The position numbers were made by a program, and so were the translations under genes. This document shows, in pieces, positions 8,397 to 16,652 of a stretch of 64,000 nt of DNA. Origin of the DNA: Desulfobacteraceae bacterium (GTDB lineage: Bacteria > Desulfobacterota > Desulfobacteria > Desulfobacterales > Desulfosalsimonadaceae). The notes below the pieces were generated by a model. It saw only the letters and a list, made by a program, of their open reading frames with translations. It was not told the DNA's origin and did no database searches. The stretch covers positions 1 through 64,000 of the forward strand of contig JAABSH010000016.1 of the NCBI GenBank assembly GCA_011390465.1, read 5' to 3'. The stretch's first letter is position 1; every line of letters begins with the position of its first letter.

Positions 8397-10454
8397 TTAT
8401 GAACGCTTTTCATCCAGCACCCGGCGGATGGTGGCGGCAAGTTCTTTTTTCGCCACCGGTTTGGCGAGCAAAGCGCGGATGCCGGCACTGGACAGGGCCG
8501 CGTCTGACATTTTCCGGCTGTACCCGGAGCAGAGAATCACCGGCATGTCCGGCCGGATTTTCATTATTTCCGCGGCCAGGCGGTCCCCGGTCATGTTCGG
8601 CATGGTCATGTCCGTGATGACCAGATCAAAGGCCTCCGGCTGTTCCCGGAAAAGTGCCAGGGCCGACTGGCTGCTGGTTTGGGCTGTTACCGCGTATCCC
8701 AGAGCGGTAAGTATTTTTTCGGCCACAGACACAATCTGAATTTCATCATCCACAAATAAAATGGCCTCATTGCCTCCGGTAAGCGGCTGCGGATCATAGG
8801 TACGGGGCCGGAGTTCCCTTTGGGAGACCGGCAGATAAACCGTAAAAACCGATCCCTGTGCAGGTGCGCTTTCCACCGTGATTTTACCGCCGTAACTTTC
8901 CACAATTCCGTGCACCATGGAGAGTCCCATGCCGGTGCCCACACCGGGCGCTTTGGTGGTGAAATAGGGCTCAAAAATGGCATCCAGGATATCCGGTGCA
9001 ATGCCGGTGCCGGTGTCGGACACGGTGATCCGGAGATACTTTCCCGGCTTGAGACCTGCTACCGGTGTGGCCTTCGGATCCGTGAAGGTTTCTTCAGATA
9101 CCCGCACGCCCAGGGTACCGGGGTCGTTTTCCATGGCATGGGCCGCGTTGGTGCAGAAATTCATCATGATCTGGTGAATCTGGGTGGCGTTTCCCATAAC
9201 CCTGGCATCGCTTTCAATGCTCTGGCGGATGTCGATGCTGGCGGGAATGGAAGACCGGATCAGTTTCAGGGCTTCTTTGACGATCAGGCTGACCTGCACC
9301 GGTTTTACCGCGTCATCTGACTGCCGGGCAAAGGCCAGAATCTGCCGGACCAGGTCTTTGGCCCGTTCCGCGGCCGCATATATTTCCTCCAGAAAATCCG
9401 TCAGTTTGCTTCCGTATTGTTCCCGGGCGCTCAGATCCAGGGCCAGTTCCGTATATCCCAGCACTGCTGCCAGAATATTATTGAAATCATGGGCAATGCC
9501 GCCGGCCAGGGTGCCGATGGATTCCATTTTCTGGGATTGCTGCAATTGTTTGGTGAGCAGGGCTTTTTCCTGTTCCGCACGGACCTGTTCCGTCACATCC
9601 CGGGCCACGCCCCGGAACCCGACCGGTTTGCCGTTTTCATCCGTAATCAATGAGACCGCGTTATTAATGTGGCAAATGGCGTCGTCTTTCCGGATCACTT
9701 CCCAGTCCAGGGCCCGGGACGGTTTGCCGGTGCGGTACACCCGGTTAAAGGAATCAAAAACTTTGCTGGCGTTTTCTTTGTCCATGAACGCGCGATTGTT
9801 CATGCCCATGAGCTCATCCCGGGAATAACCAAGAATCCGGCACATGGACTGGTTGAAAAAGATAAGGTCTCCGGCCAGATCCACTTCATAGTACCCGTCT
9901 TCCATGCTGTCCAGGATGGAGCGGTATTTTTCTTCACTGGCCCGGAGCCGACCCTCAGAACGTTTGCGTTCGGCAATTTCCTTTTCCAGCTGCACCATTT
10001 TGTCTTCGAGTTTTCTCACCAGGCGTTCATTGTAAAGCCGGAGCACTTCTTCTTCCTGCGGGGGCGGTGCCGCGGTTTTCTTTTTTCCGGAAGCCGCCAT
10101 GACCTCGTCGATATGGGAAATGAAGCGATCCGGTTCGCAGGGCTTGACAATGAAGCGGTCGGCCCCGATTTTTGCGGCGAATTCTTCGTCTTTGGGGCCG
10201 GTGTAAGTGGCAGTGTAAACGATGAAAGGGATGTGACTTAAATCCGCATCCGCCCGGACTTCCCGGCACAGTTGAAACCCGTCCATCACCGGCATGAGAA
10301 TATCACTGATGATGAGATCAAATGGCTGAGATCGCAGTTTTTCCAGGGCCGCCGCACCGTTGTCCGCGGACGCGACAATATGTCCTTTTGCTTTGAGGAT
10401 GGTTTCCAGCAGATAGACATTGTCTGCTTTGTCGTCCACAATCAGAATGTTCAT
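8397..10454 (-). CDS. Hybrid histidine kinase, REC-PAS-HisKA-HATPase-REC
   Basis: A soluble 685-residue kinase. Residues 1-118 form a receiver (acceptor Asp51 in ISDILMP, Lys in VKPCEP); ~130-165 is a charged coil; ~170-290 a PAS domain (RSILDSMEDGYYEVD, RDVTEQ); ~305-370 HisKA with the phospho-His in GGIAHDFNNIL; ~415-545 the ATPase (DTGTGIAPD, TGMGLSMVHG); and 563-685 a second receiver (VITDMTMP). No membrane segment is seen, so it senses an internal signal and is itself regulated by phosphorylation of REC1. It ends an eight-gene minus-strand signalling run; the single-domain receiver just upstream is an obvious partner. GGAGATC precedes the ATG. Confidence 0.94.
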   Translation of the reverse strand: MNILIVDDKADNVYLLETILKAKGHIVASADNGAAALEKLRSQPFDLIISDILMPVMDGFQLCREVRADADLSHIPFIVYTATYTGPKDEEFAAKIGADRFIVKPCEPDRFISHIDEVMAASGKKKTAAPPPQEEEVLRLYNERLVRKLEDKMVQLEKEIAERKRSEGRLRASEEKYRSILDSMEDGYYEVDLAGDLIFFNQSMCRILGYSRDELMGMNNRAFMDKENASKVFDSFNRVYRTGKPSRALDWEVIRKDDAICHINNAVSLITDENGKPVGFRGVARDVTEQVRAEQEKALLTKQLQQSQKMESIGTLAGGIAHDFNNILAAVLGYTELALDLSAREQYGSKLTDFLEEIYAAAERAKDLVRQILAFARQSDDAVKPVQVSLIVKEALKLIRSSIPASIDIRQSIESDARVMGNATQIHQIMMNFCTNAAHAMENDPGTLGVRVSEETFTDPKATPVAGLKPGKYLRITVSDTGTGIAPDILDAIFEPYFTTKAPGVGTGMGLSMVHGIVESYGGKITVESAPAQGSVFTVYLPVSQRELRPRTYDPQPLTGGNEAILFVDDEIQIVSVAEKILTALGYAVTAQTSSQSALALFREQPEAFDLVITDMTMPNMTGDRLAAEIMKIRPDMPVILCSGYSRKMSDAALSSAGIRALLAKPVAKKELAATIRRVLDEKRS

Positions 10455-10548
10455 GGGGATCTCCGAATTTTTTTATTCTGTAGGAGCGGGCCATGCCCGC
10501 GATTGCGGCCTGAATTCTGTTTCAATGGTGTTTTAAATCCGACAATTT

Positions 10549-10911
10549 CTAAAGAAATTTTTGGATTTCCGAGACAAAGGTTTCCGGATTAATGGGTTTT
10601 TCAATATACCTGTCCGCGCCGGCGGCCAGAATCCGTTCCCGGTCCCCCACCATGGCATAGGAGGTGACCGCGACAATGGGAATCTTTTGTAATTCCGGAT
10701 CGTTTTTCAGCACCGTGGCCACGGCATAGCCGTCCATTTCCGGAAGCTGGATGTCCAAAAGGATTGCTCGCGGCTGGTGCTGGCGGGCCATTTCAATGCC
10801 TTTTTTGCCGGTTTCCGCGCCAAGAACCTTAAAGCCGTTTTTTTCCAGCAAAAACCGCATCAAATAATAATTCTGTTCATTGTCTTCAATAATCAGCAGG
10901 GTGTTGTTCAT
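10549..10911 (-). CDS. Single-domain response regulator (CheY-like receiver)
   Basis: A 120-residue stand-alone receiver: LLIIEDNEQN acidic pair, acceptor Asp in ILLDIQLP, conserved Thr/Ser in VAVTSYA and Lys in EKPINP. It has no output domain, so it acts by protein contact or phosphotransfer, most simply between the kinases on either side (8397-10454 and 11040-13142). GGAGGA stands just before its ATG. The gap to the upstream kinase carries repeat A1 inside a 127-bp direct-repeat unit. Confidence 0.93.
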   Translation of the reverse strand: MNNTLLIIEDNEQNYYLMRFLLEKNGFKVLGAETGKKGIEMARQHQPRAILLDIQLPEMDGYAVATVLKNDPELQKIPIVAVTSYAMVGDRERILAAGADRYIEKPINPETFVSEIQKFL

Positions 10912-11068
10912 TTTATTCCTCCGGATGCACCGGCAGGCGCAGTGGCCTGCCCTACGAATTTGCCAAAGCCTCGAAGCGCGTAGGGTCGGCCACCGTGCCG
11001 ACCGGTCTGATCAGCGAAACGGGTATTCAGATCGTCTTTTTATTCCTCCGGATGCACCGGCAGGCGCA
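10911..11068. repeat. 31-bp direct repeats (10911-10941 and 11038-11068) flanking repeat A1
   Basis: The last ~30 bp of the kinase gene that ends at 11040 (TTTTATTCCTCC then GGATGCACCGGCAGGCGCA) occurs again, without mismatch, 127 bp downstream of the gene. The stretch between holds repeat A1, and the outer copy supplies the ribosome site of the receiver gene. It looks like a tandem duplication made when A1 arrived or recombined at the GGCAGGC motif. Confidence 0.8.
10932..11003. repeat. Repeat A1 (BIME-like paired hairpins)
   Basis: GGCAGGC/GCCTGCC left hairpin, CTACGA...GCGTAG centre, GGTCGGC/GCCGACC right hairpin. Left loop is CAGTG instead of ACGGTG, so it is a diverged copy. Confidence 0.8.
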
Positions 11069-13142
11069 CCGTAAACCGGCTCCCTTCTCCCCATGTGCTT
11101 TCCACTGAAATGCTGCCGCCCATGAGATCCAGCAGTTTTTTGCAGATGGAAAGCCCCAGCCCGGAGCCGTCGTGTTTGCGCGTGGTGCCGCTATCGATTT
11201 GTCGGAAGGGCTGGAAAAGGGCTTCCAGATCCTGCTCGCGAAGGCCCATGCCTGTATCGGCGACCGTGATCACATATTGGGTGTTTTCTTTGCGGCAGTA
11301 TAGCGCTACCTGACCTTTATCCGTAAATTTTATTGCATTGTTGAGCAGATTGACCATGATCTGCTCCAGCCGGCGCTGGTCTGTGGTAATGGTGTCCACC
11401 GTGTCCGCGATATCCAGTTTCAGCTGAAGCCCTTTTTTTTCCGCCAGGGGAGAGACAATTTTCACGGTTTTTTCAATGGCGGACGGCAGCCCAAAGGGCT
11501 TTGCCTCGACCTTCAGTTGTCCGGCCTCGATTTTGGAAATATCCAGCACGTCATTGATAAGCGCCAGCAGATGCCGGGCGCTGGTCTGCACCATGGTCAT
11601 CTGTTTTTGCTGCTCATTGTTGAGATCTCCGGCCAGGCCTTGCAGCAGGACACCGGTAAACCCGATAATGGAGTTGAGCGGCGTGCGCAGTTCATGGCTC
11701 ATGGTGGCCAGAAAAGCGGATTTGATCCGGTCCGCGGCTTCGGCCTGCTCTTTGGCTTCCCTCAATTCGGCGGTACGTTCCGCCACCCGCTGTTCCAGAA
11801 TTTCCGCCTCCTGACGCAGCGCTTCGTTCAATTGGTAAATTTTTATTTCATTTTTCACCCGGGGCGTGATGTCCGAGCCGATGCTCAGGATTTCTTTTAT
11901 TTCGCCGTTTTCATCGGCAATCATTTTGTTGGTCCAGTCGATCCAGACCCGGTCTCCGTTGCGCAGGATGTTTTTATTGACATTGCGTTCAAATTTTTTC
12001 GGATTGCGGCTGATATCTTCGAGCAGGGGGCGCAAATCCCGGCCGGTTGTTTCGCTCTCCGGCACAAGGGTGCCCACCACCTGGCGGCCCAGAATTTCCG
12101 TTGCATCATAGCCAAAAAATTTCTGGCCGAATTCATTTAAAAACGTGATGCGGCCGTCCGGGGTAAATCGCAGAATAATGCTGTTGGCCAGCATGACCAG
12201 ATCCCGGTATTTTTGTTCACTGGCCCGCAGGGTATGATTGGCGGTTTCCAGTTCCCGGGTGCGGACAGTGACCTGGTGTTTGAGCAAAAGCCCGCTGCCC
12301 AGACTGAGCAGGATCAGCAGAATCCCGCCGATACCGGTGATTTTTACCCATTCCGGCAGCCGGAACCGCACAGGTTCGGCGGTCCAGTGTCGCAATGACT
12401 GGTAGTAAAGCGATTGGGAATCATTTTTGAGCTTGCTCAGATGCCGGTCGATGGCCGGCAGAAGGTGTTTGGATTGGTTTTTCGGGGCCGCGAAAAACAG
12501 GTTGGAAGGGGAAAAAATCACGGCTGTGTCGTGCAGGCCGAATTTTTTGGCGTTCATGACCCCGTAAAAACTGTTGGTGATGGCGGCATCCGCATCGCCT
12601 GCGGCCACGGTTTGAAACATGGTGTGATAATCCGGCACAGACACAAGGGTAAAATCCAGATCAAAGCCCTGGCTGAGCTGGAGAAAGGCGTCATGCTGAA
12701 CAGACCGGTCCAGCACCAGAATGCGTTTGTGGTTTAAATCCAGGAGGGAGTGAATATTGCTGCCTTTGGCCGCGTAGACCTGAAACCAGGAAGAAAGCAC
12801 GGGTACACTGTGAAATGCGTAAATCTGGTCGCGCGATGCCGTGTACGCCACATCCGGCATCAGGTCGATGGTGCCGGCCGCCAGGCGGTCCAGGCCCTCG
12901 GTCCAGGTGCCGGGGGCATATTTTAAATCCCAGCCTTCCTGTTCGGCAATGTACGCTATGATATCAATAAAGATTCCCGCCGGTTCGCCGGTGTCGGTTT
13001 TATCGGGGGTGAAAATTTTGGGCGGGTTTTCGTACACCCCCACCGTCACCACCCGGCTTTCCGCGCCGGCTGACGGGACCACCGAAAAGAGCACCATTAA
13101 CAGCGCTATTAAAAGAAGACACTGTTTCATCAGGAAATCCAT
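11040..13142 (-). CDS. Sensor histidine kinase with periplasmic amino-acid-type binding domain (SBP-TM-PAS-HisKA-HATPase)
   Basis: A 700-residue membrane kinase. Residues 1-27 are a signal/anchor segment; ~30-255 form a type-3 solute-binding domain (VGVYENPPKIF, GIFIDIIAYIAEQEGW, WTEGLDRLAAGTIDLMPD, DADAAITNSFYG); ~268-290 is a membrane helix; ~305-425 PAS; ~430-475 coiled coil; HisKA with TMSHELRTPLNSIIGF; HATPase (NNAIKFT, DTGMGL, GSGLGLSICKKL). There is no receiver, so phosphate must pass to a separate protein; the receiver genes at 10549 and 13291 lie on both sides. It probably senses a small periplasmic ligand; which one cannot be told. Repeat A2 lies in its 5' leader. Confidence 0.93.
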   Translation of the reverse strand: MDFLMKQCLLLIALLMVLFSVVPSAGAESRVVTVGVYENPPKIFTPDKTDTGEPAGIFIDIIAYIAEQEGWDLKYAPGTWTEGLDRLAAGTIDLMPDVAYTASRDQIYAFHSVPVLSSWFQVYAAKGSNIHSLLDLNHKRILVLDRSVQHDAFLQLSQGFDLDFTLVSVPDYHTMFQTVAAGDADAAITNSFYGVMNAKKFGLHDTAVIFSPSNLFFAAPKNQSKHLLPAIDRHLSKLKNDSQSLYYQSLRHWTAEPVRFRLPEWVKITGIGGILLILLSLGSGLLLKHQVTVRTRELETANHTLRASEQKYRDLVMLANSIILRFTPDGRITFLNEFGQKFFGYDATEILGRQVVGTLVPESETTGRDLRPLLEDISRNPKKFERNVNKNILRNGDRVWIDWTNKMIADENGEIKEILSIGSDITPRVKNEIKIYQLNEALRQEAEILEQRVAERTAELREAKEQAEAADRIKSAFLATMSHELRTPLNSIIGFTGVLLQGLAGDLNNEQQKQMTMVQTSARHLLALINDVLDISKIEAGQLKVEAKPFGLPSAIEKTVKIVSPLAEKKGLQLKLDIADTVDTITTDQRRLEQIMVNLLNNAIKFTDKGQVALYCRKENTQYVITVADTGMGLREQDLEALFQPFRQIDSGTTRKHDGSGLGLSICKKLLDLMGGSISVESTWGEGSRFTVRLPVHPEE

Positions 13143-13150
13143 CTTATCTC

Positions 13151-13222
13151 GGACGGCACGGTGGCCGTCCCTACAAACCGGTCAACGTCTCGAAGTGCGT
13201 AGGGTCGGCCACCGTGCCGACC
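13151..13222. repeat. Repeat A2
   Basis: GGACGGC/GCCGTCC left stem paired with a GGTCGGC/GCCGACC right stem; centre CTACAA...GCGTAG. It lies 8 bp before the start codon of the SBP kinase, so it is in that gene's leader or between two operon members. Confidence 0.85.
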
Positions 13223-13268
13223 ACCATCTCGAGCAGTTTGCCCTGTTTGCTGATGCGTGGAGAATGAA

Positions 13269-13296
13269 TTCATCATTCATCATTCATCTTTCATTT
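13269..13296. repeat. Heptad array (TCATTCA family)
   Basis: About four 7-bp units of TCATTCA/TGATGAA type. It overlaps the stop codon (13291-13293) of the receiver gene. Confidence 0.8.
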
Positions 13297-13992
13297 ATCG
13301 CGTTTGTCATCATAGAGGTTAAAGTCCGGATAATATTTTTTAGCGCATTCCGGGCAGATGCCGTGGCTGAACTGGGTGTCCGAGTGTGCGCTGATATAGT
13401 TTTCAATCTGGCTCCAATAGCCTTTGTCGTCCCGGATTTTTTTGCAGTGGGAGCAGATGGGCAGCATGCCGCTGAGCTGTTTGATTTCTGATATGGCTTT
13501 TTTCAGCTCTATAATGAGCGCGTCCCGTTCCCGTTCCGCCCGAAGAATCCGTACCATGGCATTGACCCGGGATAAAAATTCCCGGTTGGTCAGAGGCCGG
13601 GCAATATATCCGTCGGCTCCGGAATCCAGGCCGTCGGCCTGCTGCTCGGATTCCACCCGGCTGCCGGAGGTCAGCACCACATATATCCCTTTCAGGTTCG
13701 GGTCTTCTTTTATCCGGCGGCACAGTTCCGGCCCTTCAATATCCGGCATGACCACATCCATTAAAATCAGATCCGGCATCTCGGATGCGATTTTTTCCAG
13801 GGTTTCTTTACCGGACCCCGCGGTGATTGTCTGATACCCGCCTTTTTTCACCACCCGGGCCGTGGCAAACAGCACATCCGGATCATCATCCACCACCAGA
13901 ATTTTAACATCCCAGTTTTGCGCGTCCCGGCTGATGGCATCCGGATCTAAAATGGTAAAATCGGTTTTTATTGGTTTGTCTGAGTGATTCAT
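13291..13992 (-). CDS. Response regulator with C-terminal cysteine-rich SHCKKIRDD domain
   Basis: A 233-residue protein. Residues ~28-150 are a receiver (VVDDD, acceptor Asp in LILMDVVMP, Lys replaced by Arg in IARPL). After a short coil comes a ~50-residue C-terminal module: LPICSHCKKIRDDKGYW, a helix, then a second CxxC in CPECAKKYYPDF. The four cysteines suggest a zinc site. The same module ends the receiver protein at 49764-50357, so it is a recurring output. Its function is not known to me. The replacement of the receiver lysine by arginine may alter signalling. It sits between two kinases in the minus-strand run and starts 13 bp after the kinase at 14006-15151. Confidence 0.88.
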   Translation of the reverse strand: MNHSDKPIKTDFTILDPDAISRDAQNWDVKILVVDDDPDVLFATARVVKKGGYQTITAGSGKETLEKIASEMPDLILMDVVMPDIEGPELCRRIKEDPNLKGIYVVLTSGSRVESEQQADGLDSGADGYIARPLTNREFLSRVNAMVRILRAERERDALIIELKKAISEIKQLSGMLPICSHCKKIRDDKGYWSQIENYISAHSDTQFSHGICPECAKKYYPDFNLYDDKRDK

Positions 13993-14005
13993 TGGTTATC
14001 TCTTA

Positions 14006-15151
14006 TCATTTTGTATTCATTTCAGGGCTTACCGGCAGGGTAAAATAAAACGCGGCCCCTTTTCCGGCCGGGCTTTCCACCCAGATTCGGCCCTGGTGGG
14101 CGTCGATAATTTTCCGGGTGATGAGCATGCCCAGGCCTGTGCTTTTTTCGCCCCCGGTTTTTTTGGCACGGGTTGTGCCGAAGGCCTGAAACAGATTTTT
14201 TATTTGATCTGCTGGAATGCCCGCCCCTTCATCCTGCACCATGAACTGGATTTCACGGGGTGTGTGGGAAAGGGCAATCCGCACCCGGGAATCCGGGGGC
14301 GTATGTTCGATGGCGTTTGATATCAGGTTGGTGAGGGCCTGTTCAATTTTGGGCGCGTCCATCAGGGTTTTTGGAAGAGGGTCTTGGCAGTGGATTTCCA
14401 GGGTCACGCCTTTTTTCTGGGCCTGAAAATGATTGAGTTCAAGGCTTTTTTCAAGAACATCAACAAAATTTTCCCTGGAAGGATGAATGTCGAATTTCCC
14501 CGCCTCAATGGCGCTCACATCCAGAAAGTCATCCACCAGCCGTTTCATGAAAGCAGATGACGCATGGATGGTCCGGACAAACTGCAATTGCTCCGCATCC
14601 AGGGTGTCTGCATCGTCGATTAGAAATTCGGAATAGCTCATGACCAGGCCGATGGGTTTTCGCAAATCATGGGCCGCCATGCCCAGAAACTGGTTTTTTT
14701 CCCGGTTTAAGCGCTCCAGCTGGGCGTTTTGTTTGTGGAGTTTCCGGGTCAGGTTGTTCAGCTCCTGGTTCAGGCCGAGCACTTCTTTTCGCATGAATTC
14801 GATCTCATCCGTGTCCATGCGGCCGAAGGCAAGAATTTGATCCTGTACCGGCACAAAGCTGAAATAAAAACTCTGGGGGGTTCCGGCGGCAGTGGTGATG
14901 TTCAGCAGGTGTTCTTTTTCCGGATCAGACACCATTTTTTCAAAATCAAAATCACTATTGAAATTGAGCACCAGATCATGAAAACAGGTCCCGGCCGGTA
15001 TCTCTTCCGGGCCACGGCCAAGCAGGACCGAGCGGCTGAACCGGTTGGATTCGATGATGCGGCCGTCCGGAGAAAGAACAAAAAACAGCACCGGGGCCCG
15101 GGATGCCAGGTAATCTCGAAGAACGTTCAATTTAGAACCATCGTGTTTCAT
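14006..15151 (-). CDS. Soluble PAS histidine kinase
   Basis: A 381-residue kinase: PAS domain (~15-110, VLFFVLSPDGRIIESN), coil (~115-150), HisKA (~155-215, phospho-His in GMAAHDLRKPIGLVMSY), HATPase (~260-375: NLISNAIEHTP, DEGAGIP, STGLGMLITRKI). No membrane helix and no receiver. The gene order (unknown helical protein, cobalamin-binding protein, this kinase, receiver with Cys module) suggests a pathway in which this kinase passes phosphate to 13291-13992. The translation site is weak (AAGAAAAA). Confidence 0.92.
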   Translation of the reverse strand: MKHDGSKLNVLRDYLASRAPVLFFVLSPDGRIIESNRFSRSVLLGRGPEEIPAGTCFHDLVLNFNSDFDFEKMVSDPEKEHLLNITTAAGTPQSFYFSFVPVQDQILAFGRMDTDEIEFMRKEVLGLNQELNNLTRKLHKQNAQLERLNREKNQFLGMAAHDLRKPIGLVMSYSEFLIDDADTLDAEQLQFVRTIHASSAFMKRLVDDFLDVSAIEAGKFDIHPSRENFVDVLEKSLELNHFQAQKKGVTLEIHCQDPLPKTLMDAPKIEQALTNLISNAIEHTPPDSRVRIALSHTPREIQFMVQDEGAGIPADQIKNLFQAFGTTRAKKTGGEKSTGLGMLITRKIIDAHQGRIWVESPAGKGAAFYFTLPVSPEMNTK

Positions 15152-15190
15152 AATTTTTTTCTTGTTTATCCGTCTTTCTCAGGCCGGACC

Positions 15191-15263
15191 GGTCGGTACG
15201 GTGGCCGACGCTACGCACTCCAGAAATTTCGACCGGCTCGTAGGGCAGGCCACCGTGCCTGCC
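15191..15263. repeat. Repeat A3
   Basis: GGTCGGT/GCCGACG left stem (imperfect), CTACGC...TCGTAG centre, GGCAGGC/GCCTGCC right stem. It is followed at once by a B-family piece, an A-B chimera. Confidence 0.8.
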
Positions 15264-15331
15264 GGTAAGGGCATAGGATTTAACGCCTTACGGCGTCACT
15301 ACGAACCAGGGTAACCGAGCGAAGTGGATAA
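15264..15331. repeat. Repeat B1 (partial, rearranged)
   Basis: TAAGGGCATA (a B right end), then a B left half (ACGCCTTACGGCGT, CACTACGAACC) that runs into GAGCGAAGTGGATAA instead of the usual right half. The same GAGCGAAGTGGATAA tail appears inverted at B5. Confidence 0.65.
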
Positions 15332-15380
15332 CCAACAGATGTTTTATTCAACAAATTCCCGGCGGATCACGCTGTCCGTC

Positions 15381-16037
15381 TTAAACCGGCCACGCCATCT
15401 GCTTTTCCAGGTCATCTAACGATTTCAACAAATGGGTGTTTTTAAAATTATGGATGATATCAGCCCCTCCCCATCGAAAGGCCTGGCCGCCCACCAGAAT
15501 GTTCAGATCGGGGAAATGGGCTTCAATGGCGGATACAGCGGATTTCAGGGACGGCATATTATAATAAATGCTCAGGGACAGGGCCGCCAGATCCGGCTTT
15601 TCTTCGTCAATAAAGGCCAGCATCTCGTCCACCGGGGTATTGGCCCCCAGAAAAAAGGCATCCCACCCATGGGTTTCAAAAAGATCGGCAATCATTTTGC
15701 CGCCGATCTGGTGGAATTCATTGGCAGCACAGGAAACCACAATTTTTTTCTGGCACCGCTCGCCCCTGAAAAGTTCCGGATATACCAGATTCAAAAGCCC
15801 TTCCGTGATGGCGGTGGCCATGTGCTCCCGGGCAACGGTGATTTTATTGGATTCCCAGAGTTCTCCCACCTGGTACAGGCTTTTCTGGAAAAGGTCTGTA
15901 TAAAGGGATTTGATCTGAATGTGGTTGTCGAGCAATTTCTGCACGGTTGTTGTGCCTGCTTGCCGGTTCCCGGCCAGCAGGGCAGTCAAATACCTGTCGT
16001 AAATGGTTGGAGTAATCATTTTTCGTTGGTTATTCAT
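15381..16037 (-). CDS. Cobalamin (B12)-binding sensor-type protein
   Basis: A 218-residue protein. Residues ~10-95 form the helical cap seen before B12 domains (LLAGNRQAG, VGELWESNKITVAREHMAT). Residues ~100-215 are the Rossmann-type B12 domain: AANEFHQIGGKMIADLFE carries the ExHxxG version of the axial histidine loop, and SLSIYYNMP, VGGQAF match the cofactor cradle. No methyltransferase or mutase domain is present, so it resembles the sensing half of CarH/LitR-type photoreceptors or of B12-linked signalling proteins rather than an enzyme. It lies next to a soluble kinase (14006) and an unknown helical protein (16174), suggesting a B12, light or redox input. Confidence 0.85.
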   Translation of the reverse strand: MNNQRKMITPTIYDRYLTALLAGNRQAGTTTVQKLLDNHIQIKSLYTDLFQKSLYQVGELWESNKITVAREHMATAITEGLLNLVYPELFRGERCQKKIVVSCAANEFHQIGGKMIADLFETHGWDAFFLGANTPVDEMLAFIDEEKPDLAALSLSIYYNMPSLKSAVSAIEAHFPDLNILVGGQAFRWGGADIIHNFKNTHLLKSLDDLEKQMAWPV

Positions 16038-16078
16038 TTTTTTACGTTGATATATATAAAGATCATCCTTTTCTTACC

Positions 16079-16151
16079 GGCAGGCACGGTGGCCTGCCCT
16101 ACGAGCCGGTCGAAATCTCCGGACTGTGTAGGGTCGGCCACCGTGCCGACC
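16079..16151. repeat. Repeat A4
   Basis: GGCAGGC/GCCTGCC left stem with GGTCGGC/GCCGACC right stem, the reverse pairing order of A3. It lies in the gap before the cobalamin-binding gene. Confidence 0.85.
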
Positions 16152-16173
16152 GGTTGGGGATATGCAGGCATTT

Positions 16174-16623
16174 TTATTTGTCCGCCGCCACTGCATCATC
16201 CGTCAGCCGGGTAAATGCTGGAATGTGGATGATCAGCCAGTTGTAAAATGGATACAGTGCATCGAAGGTTTCCGGGGTCAGTTCGATTTTCAGCATATCG
16301 GTCCAGATGTTTAAGTTGGCGGCCCAGTAAGTGGTGTGAAATCCATGGGACCGGTACGCCCGAAACACCCACAGCACCGTGTCCACAAACACTTCCGGAT
16401 CATAGTCTGAAAACAGCGCGGTCATGAATCGGGCAAAATTCCGGTTGTTGTCTTCCGCCATGGACGGGTTGCCGGGGCCCACCAGTTTTTCCAGATCCGG
16501 GCGCTGGTTCAATGTGCGGGTTCCCAGGGCCGCCAGGTGCTCCTGTTTTTGGGCAAATTCCAATGCCGCGGTTTCCGGCGGGGCTTTCAGATCCCGGGCG
16601 GTTTTGATCAGGGATGCTTTCAT
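16174..16623 (-). CDS. Conserved helical protein of unknown function linked to the B12-binding gene
   Basis: I do not recognise a named family with confidence. The 149 residues are predicted mostly helical and hydrophilic, with no signal peptide. Notable stretches are SMAEDNNRNFARFM, a WVFRAYRSHGFHTTYW block rich in aromatic residues, and YPFYNWLIIHIPAF near the C-terminus. A similar helical region often precedes B12-binding domains in single polypeptides, so this may be a detached sensor or cofactor-shielding subunit for the protein at 15381-16037. A good AAAGGA site precedes the ATG, and it is 29 bp downstream of the cNMP/PilZ gene. Confidence 0.75.
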   Translation of the reverse strand: MKASLIKTARDLKAPPETAALEFAQKQEHLAALGTRTLNQRPDLEKLVGPGNPSMAEDNNRNFARFMTALFSDYDPEVFVDTVLWVFRAYRSHGFHTTYWAANLNIWTDMLKIELTPETFDALYPFYNWLIIHIPAFTRLTDDAVAADK

Positions 16624-16652
16624 TGTGTTTCCTTTTTTTTTGCGTGTGAAAA

